Of a stretch of 39,072 bases of DNA, positions 1-7,980 are shown one piece after another. The notes under the pieces are model-generated. The model saw only the letters and a program-made list of their open reading frames with translations. It ran no database searches and was not told the origin of the DNA. Position 1 is the stretch's first letter. Each line of letters begins with the position of its first letter. A program made the translations under genes and the position numbers. Source of the stretch: Bacteroidaceae bacterium (GTDB lineage Bacteria; Bacteroidota; Bacteroidia; Bacteroidales; Bacteroidaceae); the NCBI GenBank assembly GCA_017445145.1, contig JAFSVI010000125.1, positions 1 to 39,072 on the forward strand, read 5' to 3'.

Positions 1-177
1 AAGGTGGAGCAGCAGCTCGTCCCCATCGTCTCCCCCGAGGACGAGCGGCGCATCACAGACCTCTATCGTGCCTATCAGCAGACGGGCAACGACGTCCACT
101 TGCAGCAGGCATACCTTGTCATATATAATGCCGTGGGCCTCACCGACGAGGAGATATCCTATATAGATAGTATGTAA
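1..177 (+). CDS. 3' end of an unidentified gene (partial)
   Basis: Frame 1 is open from the first base of the window and stops with TAA at 175-177, giving the last 58 residues of a protein whose start lies upstream. The tail is hydrophilic and helical and ends with GLTDEEISYIDSM. A 'GLT-EEI' ending of this kind is common at the C-terminus of type IIG restriction-methyltransferases of the Eco57I kind, but this fragment has no catalytic motif, so that is only a hint. It lies 33 bp upstream of prfC on the same strand with no Bacteroidota promoter between them, so the two may be co-transcribed. Confidence 0.6.
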   Translation, partial: KVEQQLVPIVSPEDERRITDLYRAYQQTGNDVHLQQAYLVIYNAVGLTDEEISYIDSM

Positions 178-210
178 TGGAATTGTTAATCGAATAAAAA
201 AGAAGAATCA

Positions 211-1818
211 GTGAACCAGGAAATAGAACGCAGGCGAACCTTCGCCATCATCTCGCACCCCGATGCTGGCAAGACCACGCTCACCGAGAAGTTCCTCCTC
301 TTTGGCGGACAGATTCAGGTGGCAGGAGCCGTCAAGAGCAACAAGATCCGCAAGACGGCCACCTCCGACTGGATGGAGATAGAGAAACAGCGCGGCATCT
401 CCGTGACCACCTCCGTCATGGAGTTCGACTACACCCCCGGCGCAGCCCCTTCCGGCGACAATGCGTCCGCCCCGGAGTACAAGGTCAACATCCTCGACAC
501 CCCCGGCCACCAGGACTTCGCCGAGGACACCTTCCGCACGCTCACGGCCGTCGATTCGTGCATCATCGTGGTCGATGGCGCCAAGGGCGTGGAGGCTCAG
601 ACGCGCAAGCTCATGGAGGTGTGCCGCATGCGCCGCACGCCCGTCATCGTCTTCGTGAACAAGATGGACCGCGAGGGCAAGGACCCCTTCGACCTCCTCG
701 ACGAGCTGGAGCAGGAGCTGCAAATCAAGGTGCGCCCCCTCTCGTGGCCCATCAACCAGGGTGCGCGCTTCAAGGGCGTATATAATATATATGAAGGAAA
801 CCTCAACCTCTTCACCCCCGACAAGCAGCGTGTCACGGAGAAGGTGAGTGTGGAGCTCGGTTCCGCCGAGCTCGACCAGATGGTGGGTTCCGACGACGCC
901 CAGCAGCTGCGCGACGACCTGGAGATTATCGAGGGCGTCTATCCCGAGTTCGACCGCCAGACCTACCTCGACGCCGAGGTGGCGCCGGTCTTCTTCGGCT
1001 CGGCGCTGAACAACTTCGGCGTGAAGGAGCTGCTCGACTGCTTCGTGGAGATAGCACCCTCGCCGCGACCTGTCAAGGCCGAGGAGCGCGACGTACAGCC
1101 CGAGGAACCCAAGTTCACGGGCTTCATCTTCAAGATCACCGCCAACATCGACCCCAACCACCGCTCGTGCATCGCCTTCTGCAAGGTGTGTTCGGGCCGT
1201 TTCGTGCGCAACGCCCCCTACCTCCACGTGCGCCAGGGCAAGACCGTGCGCTTCTCCTCGCCCACGCAGTTCATGGCCCAGCGCAAGAGCACCATCGACG
1301 AGGCTTGGCCGGGCGACATCGTGGGCTTGCCCGACAACGGCATCTTCAAGATTGGCGACACGCTCACCGAGGGCGAACAGCTCCACTTCCGCGGCCTGCC
1401 CTCGTTCTCGCCCGAGATGTTCATGTACATCGAAAACGCCGACCCCATGAAGACCAAGCAACTCGAAAAGGGCATCGCGCAGCTCATGGACGAGGGCGTG
1501 GCGCAGCTCTTCGTCAACCAGTTCAACGGCCGCAAGCTCATCGGCACCGTGGGGCAGCTGCAGTTCGAGGTCATTCAGTACCGCCTCGAAAACGAATATG
1601 GCGCCAAGTGCCGCTGGGAACCCGCCTCGCTCTACAAAGCCTGCTGGATCGAGAGCGACGACGAGGCGCAGCTCGAAGCCTTCAAGAAGCGCAAGTACCA
1701 GTACATGGCCCGCGACCGCGAGGGGCGCGACGTCTTCCTGGCCGACTCCGGCTATGTCCTCTCCATGGCGCAGCAGGACTTCGAGCACATACGCTTCCAC
1801 TTCACCTCTGAGTTCTGA
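211..1818 (+). CDS. prfC: peptide chain release factor 3 (RF3)
   Basis: Translational GTPase that recycles RF1 and RF2 from the ribosome after peptide release; cytoplasmic, 535 residues, close to the usual RF3 length. The G1 loop (HPDAGKTT, about residues 16-23), the switch II motif DTPGH (96-100) and NKMD are all present, followed by the beta-barrel and C-terminal domains, including [17 protein letters not shown]. The start is GTG at 211, chosen because the conserved N-terminus begins immediately after it. One oddity is an extra stretch of about 15 residues (75-89, rich in Pro, Ala, Gly and Ser) just before the switch II strand, where RF3 proteins normally have a tight turn. The cyclophilin gene follows after 19 bp, suggesting an operon. 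Confidence 0.95.
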   Translation: MNQEIERRRTFAIISHPDAGKTTLTEKFLLFGGQIQVAGAVKSNKIRKTATSDWMEIEKQRGISVTTSVMEFDYTPGAAPSGDNASAPEYKVNILDTPGHQDFAEDTFRTLTAVDSCIIVVDGAKGVEAQTRKLMEVCRMRRTPVIVFVNKMDREGKDPFDLLDELEQELQIKVRPLSWPINQGARFKGVYNIYEGNLNLFTPDKQRVTEKVSVELGSAELDQMVGSDDAQQLRDDLEIIEGVYPEFDRQTYLDAEVAPVFFGSALNNFGVKELLDCFVEIAPSPRPVKAEERDVQPEEPKFTGFIFKITANIDPNHRSCIAFCKVCSGRFVRNAPYLHVRQGKTVRFSSPTQFMAQRKSTIDEAWPGDIVGLPDNGIFKIGDTLTEGEQLHFRGLPSFSPEMFMYIENADPMKTKQLEKGIAQLMDEGVAQLFVNQFNGRKLIGTVGQLQFEVIQYRLENEYGAKCRWEPASLYKACWIESDDEAQLEAFKKRKYQYMARDREGRDVFLADSGYVLSMAQQDFEHIRFHFTSEF

Positions 1819-1837
1819 CCCACAGCCCCATCGCATT

Positions 1838-2680
1838 ATGAAAGCAAACACTCTCATCGCCACTTGGTGGCCGGCGGCCTTGGCGCTGTGGCTGACGGCG
1901 GCCCTCGTGGGCTGTGGCGACAGCAAACGCGATGCCATTGGCCGCACGGAGGTGGTCATCGAGACGTCGGAGGGCGACATCGTGGTGCGCCTGTACGACG
2001 ACACGCCGCGCCATCGCGACAACTTCGTGCGCAATGCCCGCGCCGGCATCTACGACGGTTTGCTCTTCAACCGCATCGTGCCGGAGATGGTCATACAGAC
2101 GGGCGACACCGCCCTGCGTGTGGACCATGCGGGTCAGGGCGTGAAGGAGGACCCCGCCCACTGGCTCGAGGCAGAGGTGGTCTATCCCCGCCATTTCCAC
2201 AAGCAGGGTGCGCTGGCCGCCGCCCGCGAACCCGACAGCATCAATCCCGGTCGCCGCTCCAGCCATCTGCAGTGGTACATCGTCACGGGCAAGACCTACA
2301 CCGCCGCCCAACTGCGCGAGCTGCAGGCAGCCATCTACGAGGCCCGTGTGGCATCGCTCTTCCAGCATCTGCAGGGCCTCCGTGCCGCCGAACTCGACTC
2401 GCTGCGGCGGGTGAGCCGCGCTGCGCAACAGCAGCTGCTCAACGCCTTGCAGGTGGAAGCCGAAAACACCGTCGCCGCCGCCCCGCCGCCACCCTTCACC
2501 GAGGTGCAGAAGCAGGTGTATGCCAAAAGCGGCGGTGCGCCGCATCTCGACGGCGACTACACCGTGTTTGGCGAGGTGGTGGAGGGCATGCCCATTGCCA
2601 TGCGCCTGGGGCGCACGCCGGTCGATGCTCGCGAGCGTCCCCGCAAGGCGGTGTGGGTGAAGCGCGTCACTGTGCGCTGA
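1838..2680 (+). CDS. cyclophilin-type peptidyl-prolyl isomerase lipoprotein
   Basis: Predicted periplasmic or outer-membrane folding catalyst that isomerises X-Pro bonds. The product has 280 residues: a signal peptide ending in a lipobox (LVGC, Cys about 26), then cyclophilin strands (VVIETSEGDIVVRLYDD, LLFNRIVPEMVIQTGD) and a C-terminal block (YTVFGEVVEGMPIAMRL). Between them lies a long helical insertion (roughly residues 150-230) that standard cyclophilins lack but Bacteroidales lipoprotein cyclophilins often carry. The frame is open further upstream inside prfC, but the ATG at 1838 is directly followed by the signal peptide, so it is the start. The last 14 bp overlap the convergent nitroreductase gene. 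Confidence 0.9.
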   Translation: MKANTLIATWWPAALALWLTAALVGCGDSKRDAIGRTEVVIETSEGDIVVRLYDDTPRHRDNFVRNARAGIYDGLLFNRIVPEMVIQTGDTALRVDHAGQGVKEDPAHWLEAEVVYPRHFHKQGALAAAREPDSINPGRRSSHLQWYIVTGKTYTAAQLRELQAAIYEARVASLFQHLQGLRAAELDSLRRVSRAAQQQLLNALQVEAENTVAAAPPPPFTEVQKQVYAKSGGAPHLDGDYTVFGEVVEGMPIAMRLGRTPVDARERPRKAVWVKRVTVR

Positions 2681-3410
2681 GGAATCCCTGCCGCTTCAGC
2701 GCTCGCATCAGCCCCTGGCTCATGGCCTCGTTGTCGCGGCGCGTGTAGCGTATGTCGGTAAACACCTGTGCCAGCGTGGCTTTGTTGTTTTCGAGGACGA
2801 AGTGCTGGTTCTCTGGCAGCGCCTCCTTGGCGCTGTAGAAGCGGTCTATGTCCGCCGGCGTGGGGCAGTGGTAGCGCTCGTCGTGCAGCCATGCCTCGGC
2901 CGGCAGGCGGTCGGTCAGCGGCGGCTCTTCGGCCGGCCACCCCACGGTGAGCGTGGCCACGGGGAAGGTGAGTCGCGGCAGCTCCAGCGCGTCGATGATG
3001 GCCTCCGGCTGGTAGAGCGTGGTGCCGAGGTAGCACAGCCCCAGCCCCTCGGCCTCGGCCAGTGTGCAGAAGGTCTGTGTGTAGAGCAGCGCGTCGGTGG
3101 CGGCGTTGAGGAAACTGAGCATATTGTCGTAGCCCGGCTGCGCCTCGCGGCACTCGGCCCAGGTGGATGTGCGGCGGAAGTCGGCGCAGATGGTGAGCAC
3201 CACGGGTGCCTGTGTGACCATGGGTTGGTTGAAATGCGCTGGCGCCAGGGCTGCTTTGCCCTGGGGCGAGCGCGTGATGACGACGCTGTAGAGCTGCAGG
3301 TTGCCCATGGTCTGTGTGCGCCCGGCGTCGGTGAGTAGCCTATGCAGCAGTTCCGGCTCAATGTCCTGGGCGGAGTATTTGCGTATGGTGCGGCGTGTGT
3401 GTATGTCCAT
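2667..3410 (-). CDS. nitroreductase family flavoprotein (NfsA-like)
   Basis: FMN-dependent NAD(P)H oxidoreductase of the nitroreductase fold, 247 residues; the physiological substrate cannot be read from sequence. The N-terminal RRTIRKY motif (FMN phosphate binding), the central GLGLCYLGTT segment and a C-terminal FPVATLTVGWP strand match the family. Length and layout fit the NfsA/FRP branch better than the shorter NfsB branch. It starts 24 bp after the stop of the RlpA-like gene on the same strand, so the two are probably one transcript driven from about 4103. Its 3' end overlaps the cyclophilin gene by 14 bp, tail to tail. Confidence 0.88.
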   Translation of the reverse strand: MDIHTRRTIRKYSAQDIEPELLHRLLTDAGRTQTMGNLQLYSVVITRSPQGKAALAPAHFNQPMVTQAPVVLTICADFRRTSTWAECREAQPGYDNMLSFLNAATDALLYTQTFCTLAEAEGLGLCYLGTTLYQPEAIIDALELPRLTFPVATLTVGWPAEEPPLTDRLPAEAWLHDERYHCPTPADIDRFYSAKEALPENQHFVLENNKATLAQVFTDIRYTRRDNEAMSQGLMRALKRQGFLSAQ

Positions 3411-3434
3411 GTTGGTTGTGGGTGTTGGGGTTTG

Positions 3435-4052
3435 TCAGTCGGTTGTGGGTCGTTTGGCGCGGTGGCTCTCGTGGGCCTTCACGGCGCGGTGGCGCAGCGT
3501 GGTGTCCTGCTCCACGGCAGCCTGTAGCGTGTCGGGGTCGAGGTGTGGTATCTCCGTGCGCGAGAGGCGGTGCTTGGAGATGTAGATGCTGTCGTCCTGC
3601 CAGTAGGGCGCCCCTATGGCCAGGTCGGTGGTGTAGCCCAGGTCCAGCTCGGGCTTCTCGGTCGATGGCTCGTACTTGTAGGGCACGCGTCCGGGCACGA
3701 ATGGCGTTATCTCCACCTGGCGGAAGCCATATTGTATGATGTCGAGCTTGCGGGCAGCCGCGCGTGATAGGTCGATGACGAACTTGCGGGTGTATGGTCC
3801 GCGGTCGGTGACGCGCACCACCACCTCCTTGCCGTTGGTCAGGTTGCGCACGCGCAGGTATGTGCCCAAGGGGTATCGCAGGTGTGCGCACGTCATGCTG
3901 TCCTTGTGGTAGCGCTCCCCATTGGCCATGGTGCGACCTTGGAAGCGGTCGTGGTAGAATGATGCGTTGCCCCGCTGCGGGCTGGTGTGCTGTGCCGTGA
4001 GCATCGCCGCCACACATGCCAAGACTATAGCGATAGTGAGTTTTTTTCTCAT
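3435..4052 (-). CDS. rlpA: RlpA-like septal ring protein (double-psi beta-barrel)
   Basis: Secreted protein of the RlpA family, which binds or cleaves peptidoglycan glycan strands stripped of peptides. The product has 205 residues: a signal peptide (MRKKLTIAIVLACVAAMLTA), then the double-psi beta-barrel with GNASFYHDRFQGRTMANGE, the CAH histidine, YPLGTYLRVRNLTNGK and VRVTDRGPY. The Glu of ANGE, the His and the Asp of TDRGP are kept; the residue after GERY, usually Asp in the family, is His here, so catalytic activity is uncertain. There is no SPOR domain, only a charged C-terminus. The frame is open upstream to 4310, but the ATG at 4052 begins the signal peptide and sits just downstream of a promoter. 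Confidence 0.88.
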   Translation of the reverse strand: MRKKLTIAIVLACVAAMLTAQHTSPQRGNASFYHDRFQGRTMANGERYHKDSMTCAHLRYPLGTYLRVRNLTNGKEVVVRVTDRGPYTRKFVIDLSRAAARKLDIIQYGFRQVEITPFVPGRVPYKYEPSTEKPELDLGYTTDLAIGAPYWQDDSIYISKHRLSRTEIPHLDPDTLQAAVEQDTTLRHRAVKAHESHRAKRPTTD

Positions 4053-4072
4053 CGTTGTATCTCTTTTGGGGC

Positions 4073-4103
4073 GCAAGTTAGCCATTTTGGGCCACGTGGG
4101 CAA
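4073..4103 (-). promoter_or_regulatory. promoter for the rlpA-nitroreductase unit
   Basis: On the minus strand TTG (4103-4101), a 20-bp spacer and TAACTTGC (4080-4073) resemble the Bacteroidota sigma-A promoter, with an imperfect -7 box (TTGC in place of TTTG). It lies 20 bp upstream of the chosen ATG. Confidence 0.5.
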
Positions 4104-4165
4104 CTTTTTCGCATAAAAAACGCAAAATCTTAACGTTTGAGGCTCCGATGTATTGAATTTTTCAC

Positions 4166-4173
4166 TACCTTTG
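4166..4173 (+). promoter_or_regulatory. -7 box for the tyrosine kinase gene
   Basis: TACCTTTG is a perfect TAnnTTTG box, 21 bp upstream of the ATG at 4195. The nearest TTTG (4136-4139) is 26 bp upstream, longer than the usual 19-21 bp, so the -33 element is weak. The box supports starting at 4195 and not at the in-frame ATG at 4153, which lies upstream of it. Confidence 0.65.
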
Positions 4174-4194
4174 CGTGCTTTTTCAACACATATC

Positions 4195-6600
4195 ATGGCA
4201 AATAACCGCAATTCAACAGCAGAAATCCGCCACAATGGCGACGCGACAGAGGACTTGCTCTCCCTGCGCGACATCATGGACATCTTCTTGTTCAACTGGA
4301 AATGGTTCATTGTCTCGGCACTCGTGTGTGTAGGCGTGGCCTATCTCTATCTCATGACGAAGCCCAACGTCTATAAGCGTTCGGCAGTGATGCTCGTCAA
4401 GGACGACACCAACGGCACCAGCGGCCGCACCGCGCGTGGAGGCACCGATGCCCTCATGCAGCTCAACGGCGTCATGCTCGGCTCCAGCGTCAAGAACGAG
4501 GTGTATATCCTCCAGAGCCACCAGCTCATGAAGGAGGTGGTGCGCACGCTGAACCTCGACGTGCAGTACAGCTACCGTCACCGCATGCGCACCGTCTCGC
4601 TCTACGACAAGAAGCCCTTCACCGTGCATTTCGACCCGCAGGAGACCGAGAACCCCGTGGCCTTCAATGTCACCATCGAGGGCAGCAACGTCCACATCAA
4701 CAAAATTGTCACGGCTGAGGGCGAATTGGATTACGACCATATCTTTGCGCTGGGCAACGGCATCAAGCTGCCCTTTGGCCAGGTCACCATCGTGCCAGAC
4801 CCGGTGCTCTTCCAGCAGTTCAACGGCGAGACCATACGTGTTGTCCACACCACCGTGGAGGCTGCCGCCAACATCTATGGTGCCAGCCTCGCCGCCAGCG
4901 AGCTCGACAAGGAGAGCACCCTCGTTGGCATCACCTACGCCGACACCAACATCAAGCGTGCCGAGGACATCCTCAACGCCGTGCTCGAGGCATATCGCAA
5001 GGGCATCATCGACGACAAGAACCGCATCGCCGAATCCACCGCCAGCTTCATCGACGACCGCATAGCCCTCATCACCCAGGAACTCAGCGCCGTGGAGGGC
5101 GCGCTGGCCGAGTACAAGCAGAGCAACCGCGTGGTGGATGTCAAGAGCGACGCCTCGGTGTTCCTGCAGCAGAGCAGCCAGGCACGCCAGCGCAGCATAC
5201 AGCTCGAGAGCCAGGTGGCTGTGGTGCAGTATCTGCTCGACGAGCTGCGCAACACCGCCAACGAGAGCAACCTCATCCCCACGCTGAGCATCTCCGACGC
5301 CGGCATCCTCGGCCAGATCACTCGCTACAACGAGCTTATGCTCACCCGCAACCGCCTCATCGAGGGGGCAGGGGAGAACAACACCCAGGTGAAGCAGATG
5401 GAGGAGAACCTGGCCAACATGCGCCACACCATCATCTCATCCACCGGCGCACACCTCTCAGCCCTCAACGTGCAGCTGCAGCGCGCCAAGGAGGAAGAAG
5501 CCAGCCTCAACACCAACATCAGCACCGTGCCGCAGAAGGAGAAGCAGGTGCTCGACATCACCCGCCAGCAGAGCATCAAGGAGACGCTCTACACCTACCT
5601 GCTCAACAAACGCGAGGAAACGGCGCTGCAGCTCGCCATCACCGAGGCCAACATACGCGTGGTGGAAACACCCTTCGGCAGCAACACACCCATCGAGCCG
5701 CGCAAGAAGGTCATCATGCTCGTCGCGCTGCTCGTGGGCATAGTGCTGCCCTTCGTCTATTTCCACGTCAAGAACCTCCTCAACATGAGCGTGCGTGGCC
5801 GCAAGGACATCGAGGACGCCATCTCCATCCCCGTGCTGGGCGAGATACCCCACCGCAAGGAGGGCATCAAGGACAGCGAGATCATCGTTGGCGAGCAGCG
5901 TAACGACGCCATCAGCGAGGCCTTCCGCATGCTGCGCTTCTCGCTCTCGTTTGTCAACAAGGATGCTCGCGTCATCATGTTCACCTCCACCACTCCCGGC
6001 GAGGGCAAGACGTTCATCTCGCGCAACTTCGCCGTCACGCTGGCCATGACGGGCAAGCGTGTGGTGCTCATCGACGCCGACATCCGCAAGCGCACGCAGT
6101 CCAAGCTCTCGGGCAACATGAAGCGCGACGGCCTCACATCCTACCTCAGCGGGACCGTCACCGACCTCAAGAGCCTCATCGTGCCCGTCGAGGGCGACGT
6201 GCATGTCGATATGCTCCCGGCCGGCATCCTGCCCCCCAACCCCGCCGAGCTGCTCATGAGCGACCGTCTGGAGCAGTGCGTCGAGACCCTCAAGGCGGAC
6301 TACGACTACATCGTCATCGACAACGTCCCGGCACAGGTGGTGGCCGATGCCGCCATCGTCAACCGTGTGGCCGATGTCACGCTCTACGTCATGCGCGAGG
6401 GCAAGATTGACCGCCGCTACCTGCCCGAGCTTGAGCGCCTGTACCAGGATAAGAAGTTCAACCACCTGTGCATCGTCCTCAACGACGCCCATGTCCAGTC
6501 CAAGAAGTATGGCTACGGCTATGGCTACGGCTACGGCTATGGCAACTATGGCTACGGCTATGGCGACGACGAGGAGTCCAAGAAGAAGCACAAGAAATAA
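4195..6600 (+). CDS. polysaccharide co-polymerase / bacterial tyrosine kinase (Wzc-like)
   Basis: Inner-membrane protein that controls chain length and export of a capsule or exopolysaccharide. The product has 801 residues. The N-terminal Wzz domain has a first membrane helix at about 34-54, a long periplasmic coiled-coil region, and a second helix at about 507-526. The cytoplasmic BY-kinase domain has Walker A GEGKT (602-606), Walker A' LIDADIRKR (Asp 627) and Walker B YIVIDN (about 705). The C-terminal autophosphorylation cluster is unusual: nine tyrosines alternating with glycines, then an acidic and lysine-rich end. No glycosyltransferase, Wzx, Wzy or Wza gene lies nearby, so it is an orphan in this window. 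Confidence 0.93.
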   Translation: MANNRNSTAEIRHNGDATEDLLSLRDIMDIFLFNWKWFIVSALVCVGVAYLYLMTKPNVYKRSAVMLVKDDTNGTSGRTARGGTDALMQLNGVMLGSSVKNEVYILQSHQLMKEVVRTLNLDVQYSYRHRMRTVSLYDKKPFTVHFDPQETENPVAFNVTIEGSNVHINKIVTAEGELDYDHIFALGNGIKLPFGQVTIVPDPVLFQQFNGETIRVVHTTVEAAANIYGASLAASELDKESTLVGITYADTNIKRAEDILNAVLEAYRKGIIDDKNRIAESTASFIDDRIALITQELSAVEGALAEYKQSNRVVDVKSDASVFLQQSSQARQRSIQLESQVAVVQYLLDELRNTANESNLIPTLSISDAGILGQITRYNELMLTRNRLIEGAGENNTQVKQMEENLANMRHTIISSTGAHLSALNVQLQRAKEEEASLNTNISTVPQKEKQVLDITRQQSIKETLYTYLLNKREETALQLAITEANIRVVETPFGSNTPIEPRKKVIMLVALLVGIVLPFVYFHVKNLLNMSVRGRKDIEDAISIPVLGEIPHRKEGIKDSEIIVGEQRNDAISEAFRMLRFSLSFVNKDARVIMFTSTTPGEGKTFISRNFAVTLAMTGKRVVLIDADIRKRTQSKLSGNMKRDGLTSYLSGTVTDLKSLIVPVEGDVHVDMLPAGILPPNPAELLMSDRLEQCVETLKADYDYIVIDNVPAQVVADAAIVNRVADVTLYVMREGKIDRRYLPELERLYQDKKFNHLCIVLNDAHVQSKKYGYGYGYGYGYGNYGYGYGDDEESKKKHKK
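6508..6564 (+). repeat. TA(T/C)GGC hexanucleotide repeat encoding the Tyr-Gly tail
   Basis: Nineteen codons at the 3' end of the kinase gene: six Tyr-Gly units, one Asn, then three Tyr-Gly units, built from TATGGC and TACGGC hexamers. The mixture of TAT and TAC means the tract is not a pure repeat. Loss or gain of hexamers would keep the frame and change the tyrosine number. Confidence 0.85.
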
Positions 6601-6638
6601 GAGGCATACCATACCCGACACACACGATGTGTCTTGTC

Positions 6639-6693
6639 ACACAAAGGCGCAGGGCCGCAAAGGACAAACCTTTGCGGCCCTGCGCCTTTGTGT
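6639..6693. terminator. 25-bp perfect inverted repeat, likely bidirectional terminator or palindromic repeat
   Basis: Arms 6639-6663 and 6669-6693 are perfectly complementary with a 5-nt loop (ACAAA). The arms have an outer part built on CACAAAGGCGC and a GC-rich centre. It lies 38 bp after the kinase stop, in the gap between converging genes. There is no long T-tract, so it could also be a dispersed palindromic element. Confidence 0.75.
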
Positions 6694-6768
6694 CGTGGCT
6701 ATAGGCAGATAATGCCCGTCGGCTTGCCACAACCCGCTGGCATGTTGCGAAACACGCCGTGGCTGCTA

Positions 6769-6816
6769 AGCACGAAGGCCGCGGCAAGTTATGCAACTTG
6801 CAGCGGCCTTCGTGCT
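6769..6816. terminator. 22-bp hairpin downstream of asnA
   Basis: Arms 6769-6790 and 6795-6816 pair with one mismatch (6783/6802) around a 4-nt loop (ATGC). The sequence is unrelated to the hairpin at 6639. It lies 23 bp beyond the asnA stop in the direction of asnA transcription, so it is a plausible terminator for asnA. Confidence 0.65.
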
Positions 6817-6839
6817 GCGTATGGGGCGGTGTGTGGGCG

Positions 6840-7877
6840 CTATATGAGGGCTATCCTTGCCTCGCGGCACTCGCGGCGCATGTCCTCGGGCCAGATGCTG
6901 GACTGCGTCTCGCCGATGTGGGCTTTCTGCAGCAGCGTCATGCACAGCCGGCTTTGGCCTATGCCGCCGCCGATGCTCAGCGGCAGCTCGCCGTCGAGCA
7001 GACGCCGGTGGAAGAAGAACTTGCGGCGCTCCTCCTTGCCCTGGATGGCGAGCTGGCGCTCCAGCGCCGTGGCATCCACGCGTATGCCCATGCTGCTGAG
7101 TTCTATGCTGCGGCGCAGCACCGGGTACCAGATGAGGAGGTCGCCGTTGAGGCCCTCGAAGCCGTCGGTGTTGGGCGTGGACCAGTCGTCGTAGTCCGGG
7201 GCGCGCAGGTCATGCACGCTGCCGTCGCCGAGCTTGCCCCCGATGCCGATGATGAACACGGCGCCGTAGGCCTCGCAGATGGCGTCCTCGCGCTGCTTGG
7301 CCGTCATGCCGGGGTACATGCGTCGCAGCTCCTCGGAGTGTATGAAGTGTATCTCCTCCGGCAGGTAAGCCTTCAGCTGCGGGTACATCTCGCCCATGTA
7401 GTACTCTGTGCGTTGTATGGCGGCATAGATGCGGCGCACGATGTCCTTGAGGAATGCCAGCGAGCGGTCTTCGCGCGTGATGGTGCGTTCCCAGTCCCAC
7501 TGATCAACGTATATGCTGTGTATGTTGTCCAGCTCCTCGTCGGCGCGCACGGCGTTCATGTCGGTGATGATGCCGAATCCGGGCTTGATGCCATACTCGG
7601 CCAGCGTGTTGCGCTTCCATTTGGCGAGCGAGTGCACAATCTCGGCCTCGGCGTCGCCCAGGTCCTTGATGGGGAATGTCACGGGGCGCTCCACGCCGCT
7701 GAGGTCGTCGTTGAGGCCTAAGCCCTTGAGTACGAATAGCGGCGCTGTGACGCGTCTCAGCCTTAGCTCGCTGGAGAGGTTGCTGAGGAAGAAGTCCTTT
7801 ATCTTCTTTATGGCCAGCTCCGTCTGCTGCAGGTCGAGCAGTGGTTGGTAGCCTTCGGGTTTCAATAATTTGCTCAT
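6840..7877 (-). CDS. asnA: aspartate-ammonia ligase (asparagine synthetase A)
   Basis: Makes asparagine from aspartate, ATP and free ammonia; cytoplasmic, 345 residues, the usual AsnA length. The class II aminoacyl-tRNA-synthetase-like core is clear: VTAPLFVLKGLGLNDDLSG, ERPVTFPI, HSLAKWKR, SIYVDQWDWE, then SMGIRVD and the C-terminal SIGGGIGQSRLCMTLL. Unlike AsnB it needs no glutamine. It has a strong promoter of its own at 7907-7937. It is followed by hairpins and converges on the kinase gene. The PurF-like gene lies upstream on the same strand. Confidence 0.96.
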   Translation of the reverse strand: MSKLLKPEGYQPLLDLQQTELAIKKIKDFFLSNLSSELRLRRVTAPLFVLKGLGLNDDLSGVERPVTFPIKDLGDAEAEIVHSLAKWKRNTLAEYGIKPGFGIITDMNAVRADEELDNIHSIYVDQWDWERTITREDRSLAFLKDIVRRIYAAIQRTEYYMGEMYPQLKAYLPEEIHFIHSEELRRMYPGMTAKQREDAICEAYGAVFIIGIGGKLGDGSVHDLRAPDYDDWSTPNTDGFEGLNGDLLIWYPVLRRSIELSSMGIRVDATALERQLAIQGKEERRKFFFHRRLLDGELPLSIGGGIGQSRLCMTLLQKAHIGETQSSIWPEDMRRECREARIALI

Positions 7878-7906
7878 AATGGGTGCTTGGTTGTCATTTT
7901 GCGCTG

Positions 7907-7937
7907 CAAAGGTACTCTTTTTCTGTCAAATGGCAAA
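7907..7937 (-). promoter_or_regulatory. asnA promoter
   Basis: TTTG (7937-7934), a 19-bp spacer and TACCTTTG (7914-7907) match the Bacteroidota consensus exactly. The -7 box is followed by CAGCGC, as at the sulP and der promoters. The asnA ATG lies 29 bp downstream. Confidence 0.85.
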
Positions 7938-7980
7938 CCCATTGGCGGAAAACTTGTGCTTTTTGCTCGCTTTTATGACA

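Noticed and set aside
1598..1837. Upstream extension of the cyclophilin gene into prfC
   Set aside because: The extension lies in another frame of prfC and the signal peptide begins at the ATG at 1838.
208..2049. A 613-codon open frame antisense to prfC
   Set aside because: Same codon-bias shadow; prfC on the plus strand has all G-domain motifs.
6601..6839. CRISPR-like repeats
   Set aside because: The sequences form two separate hairpins; there are no regularly spaced direct repeats and no cas genes.
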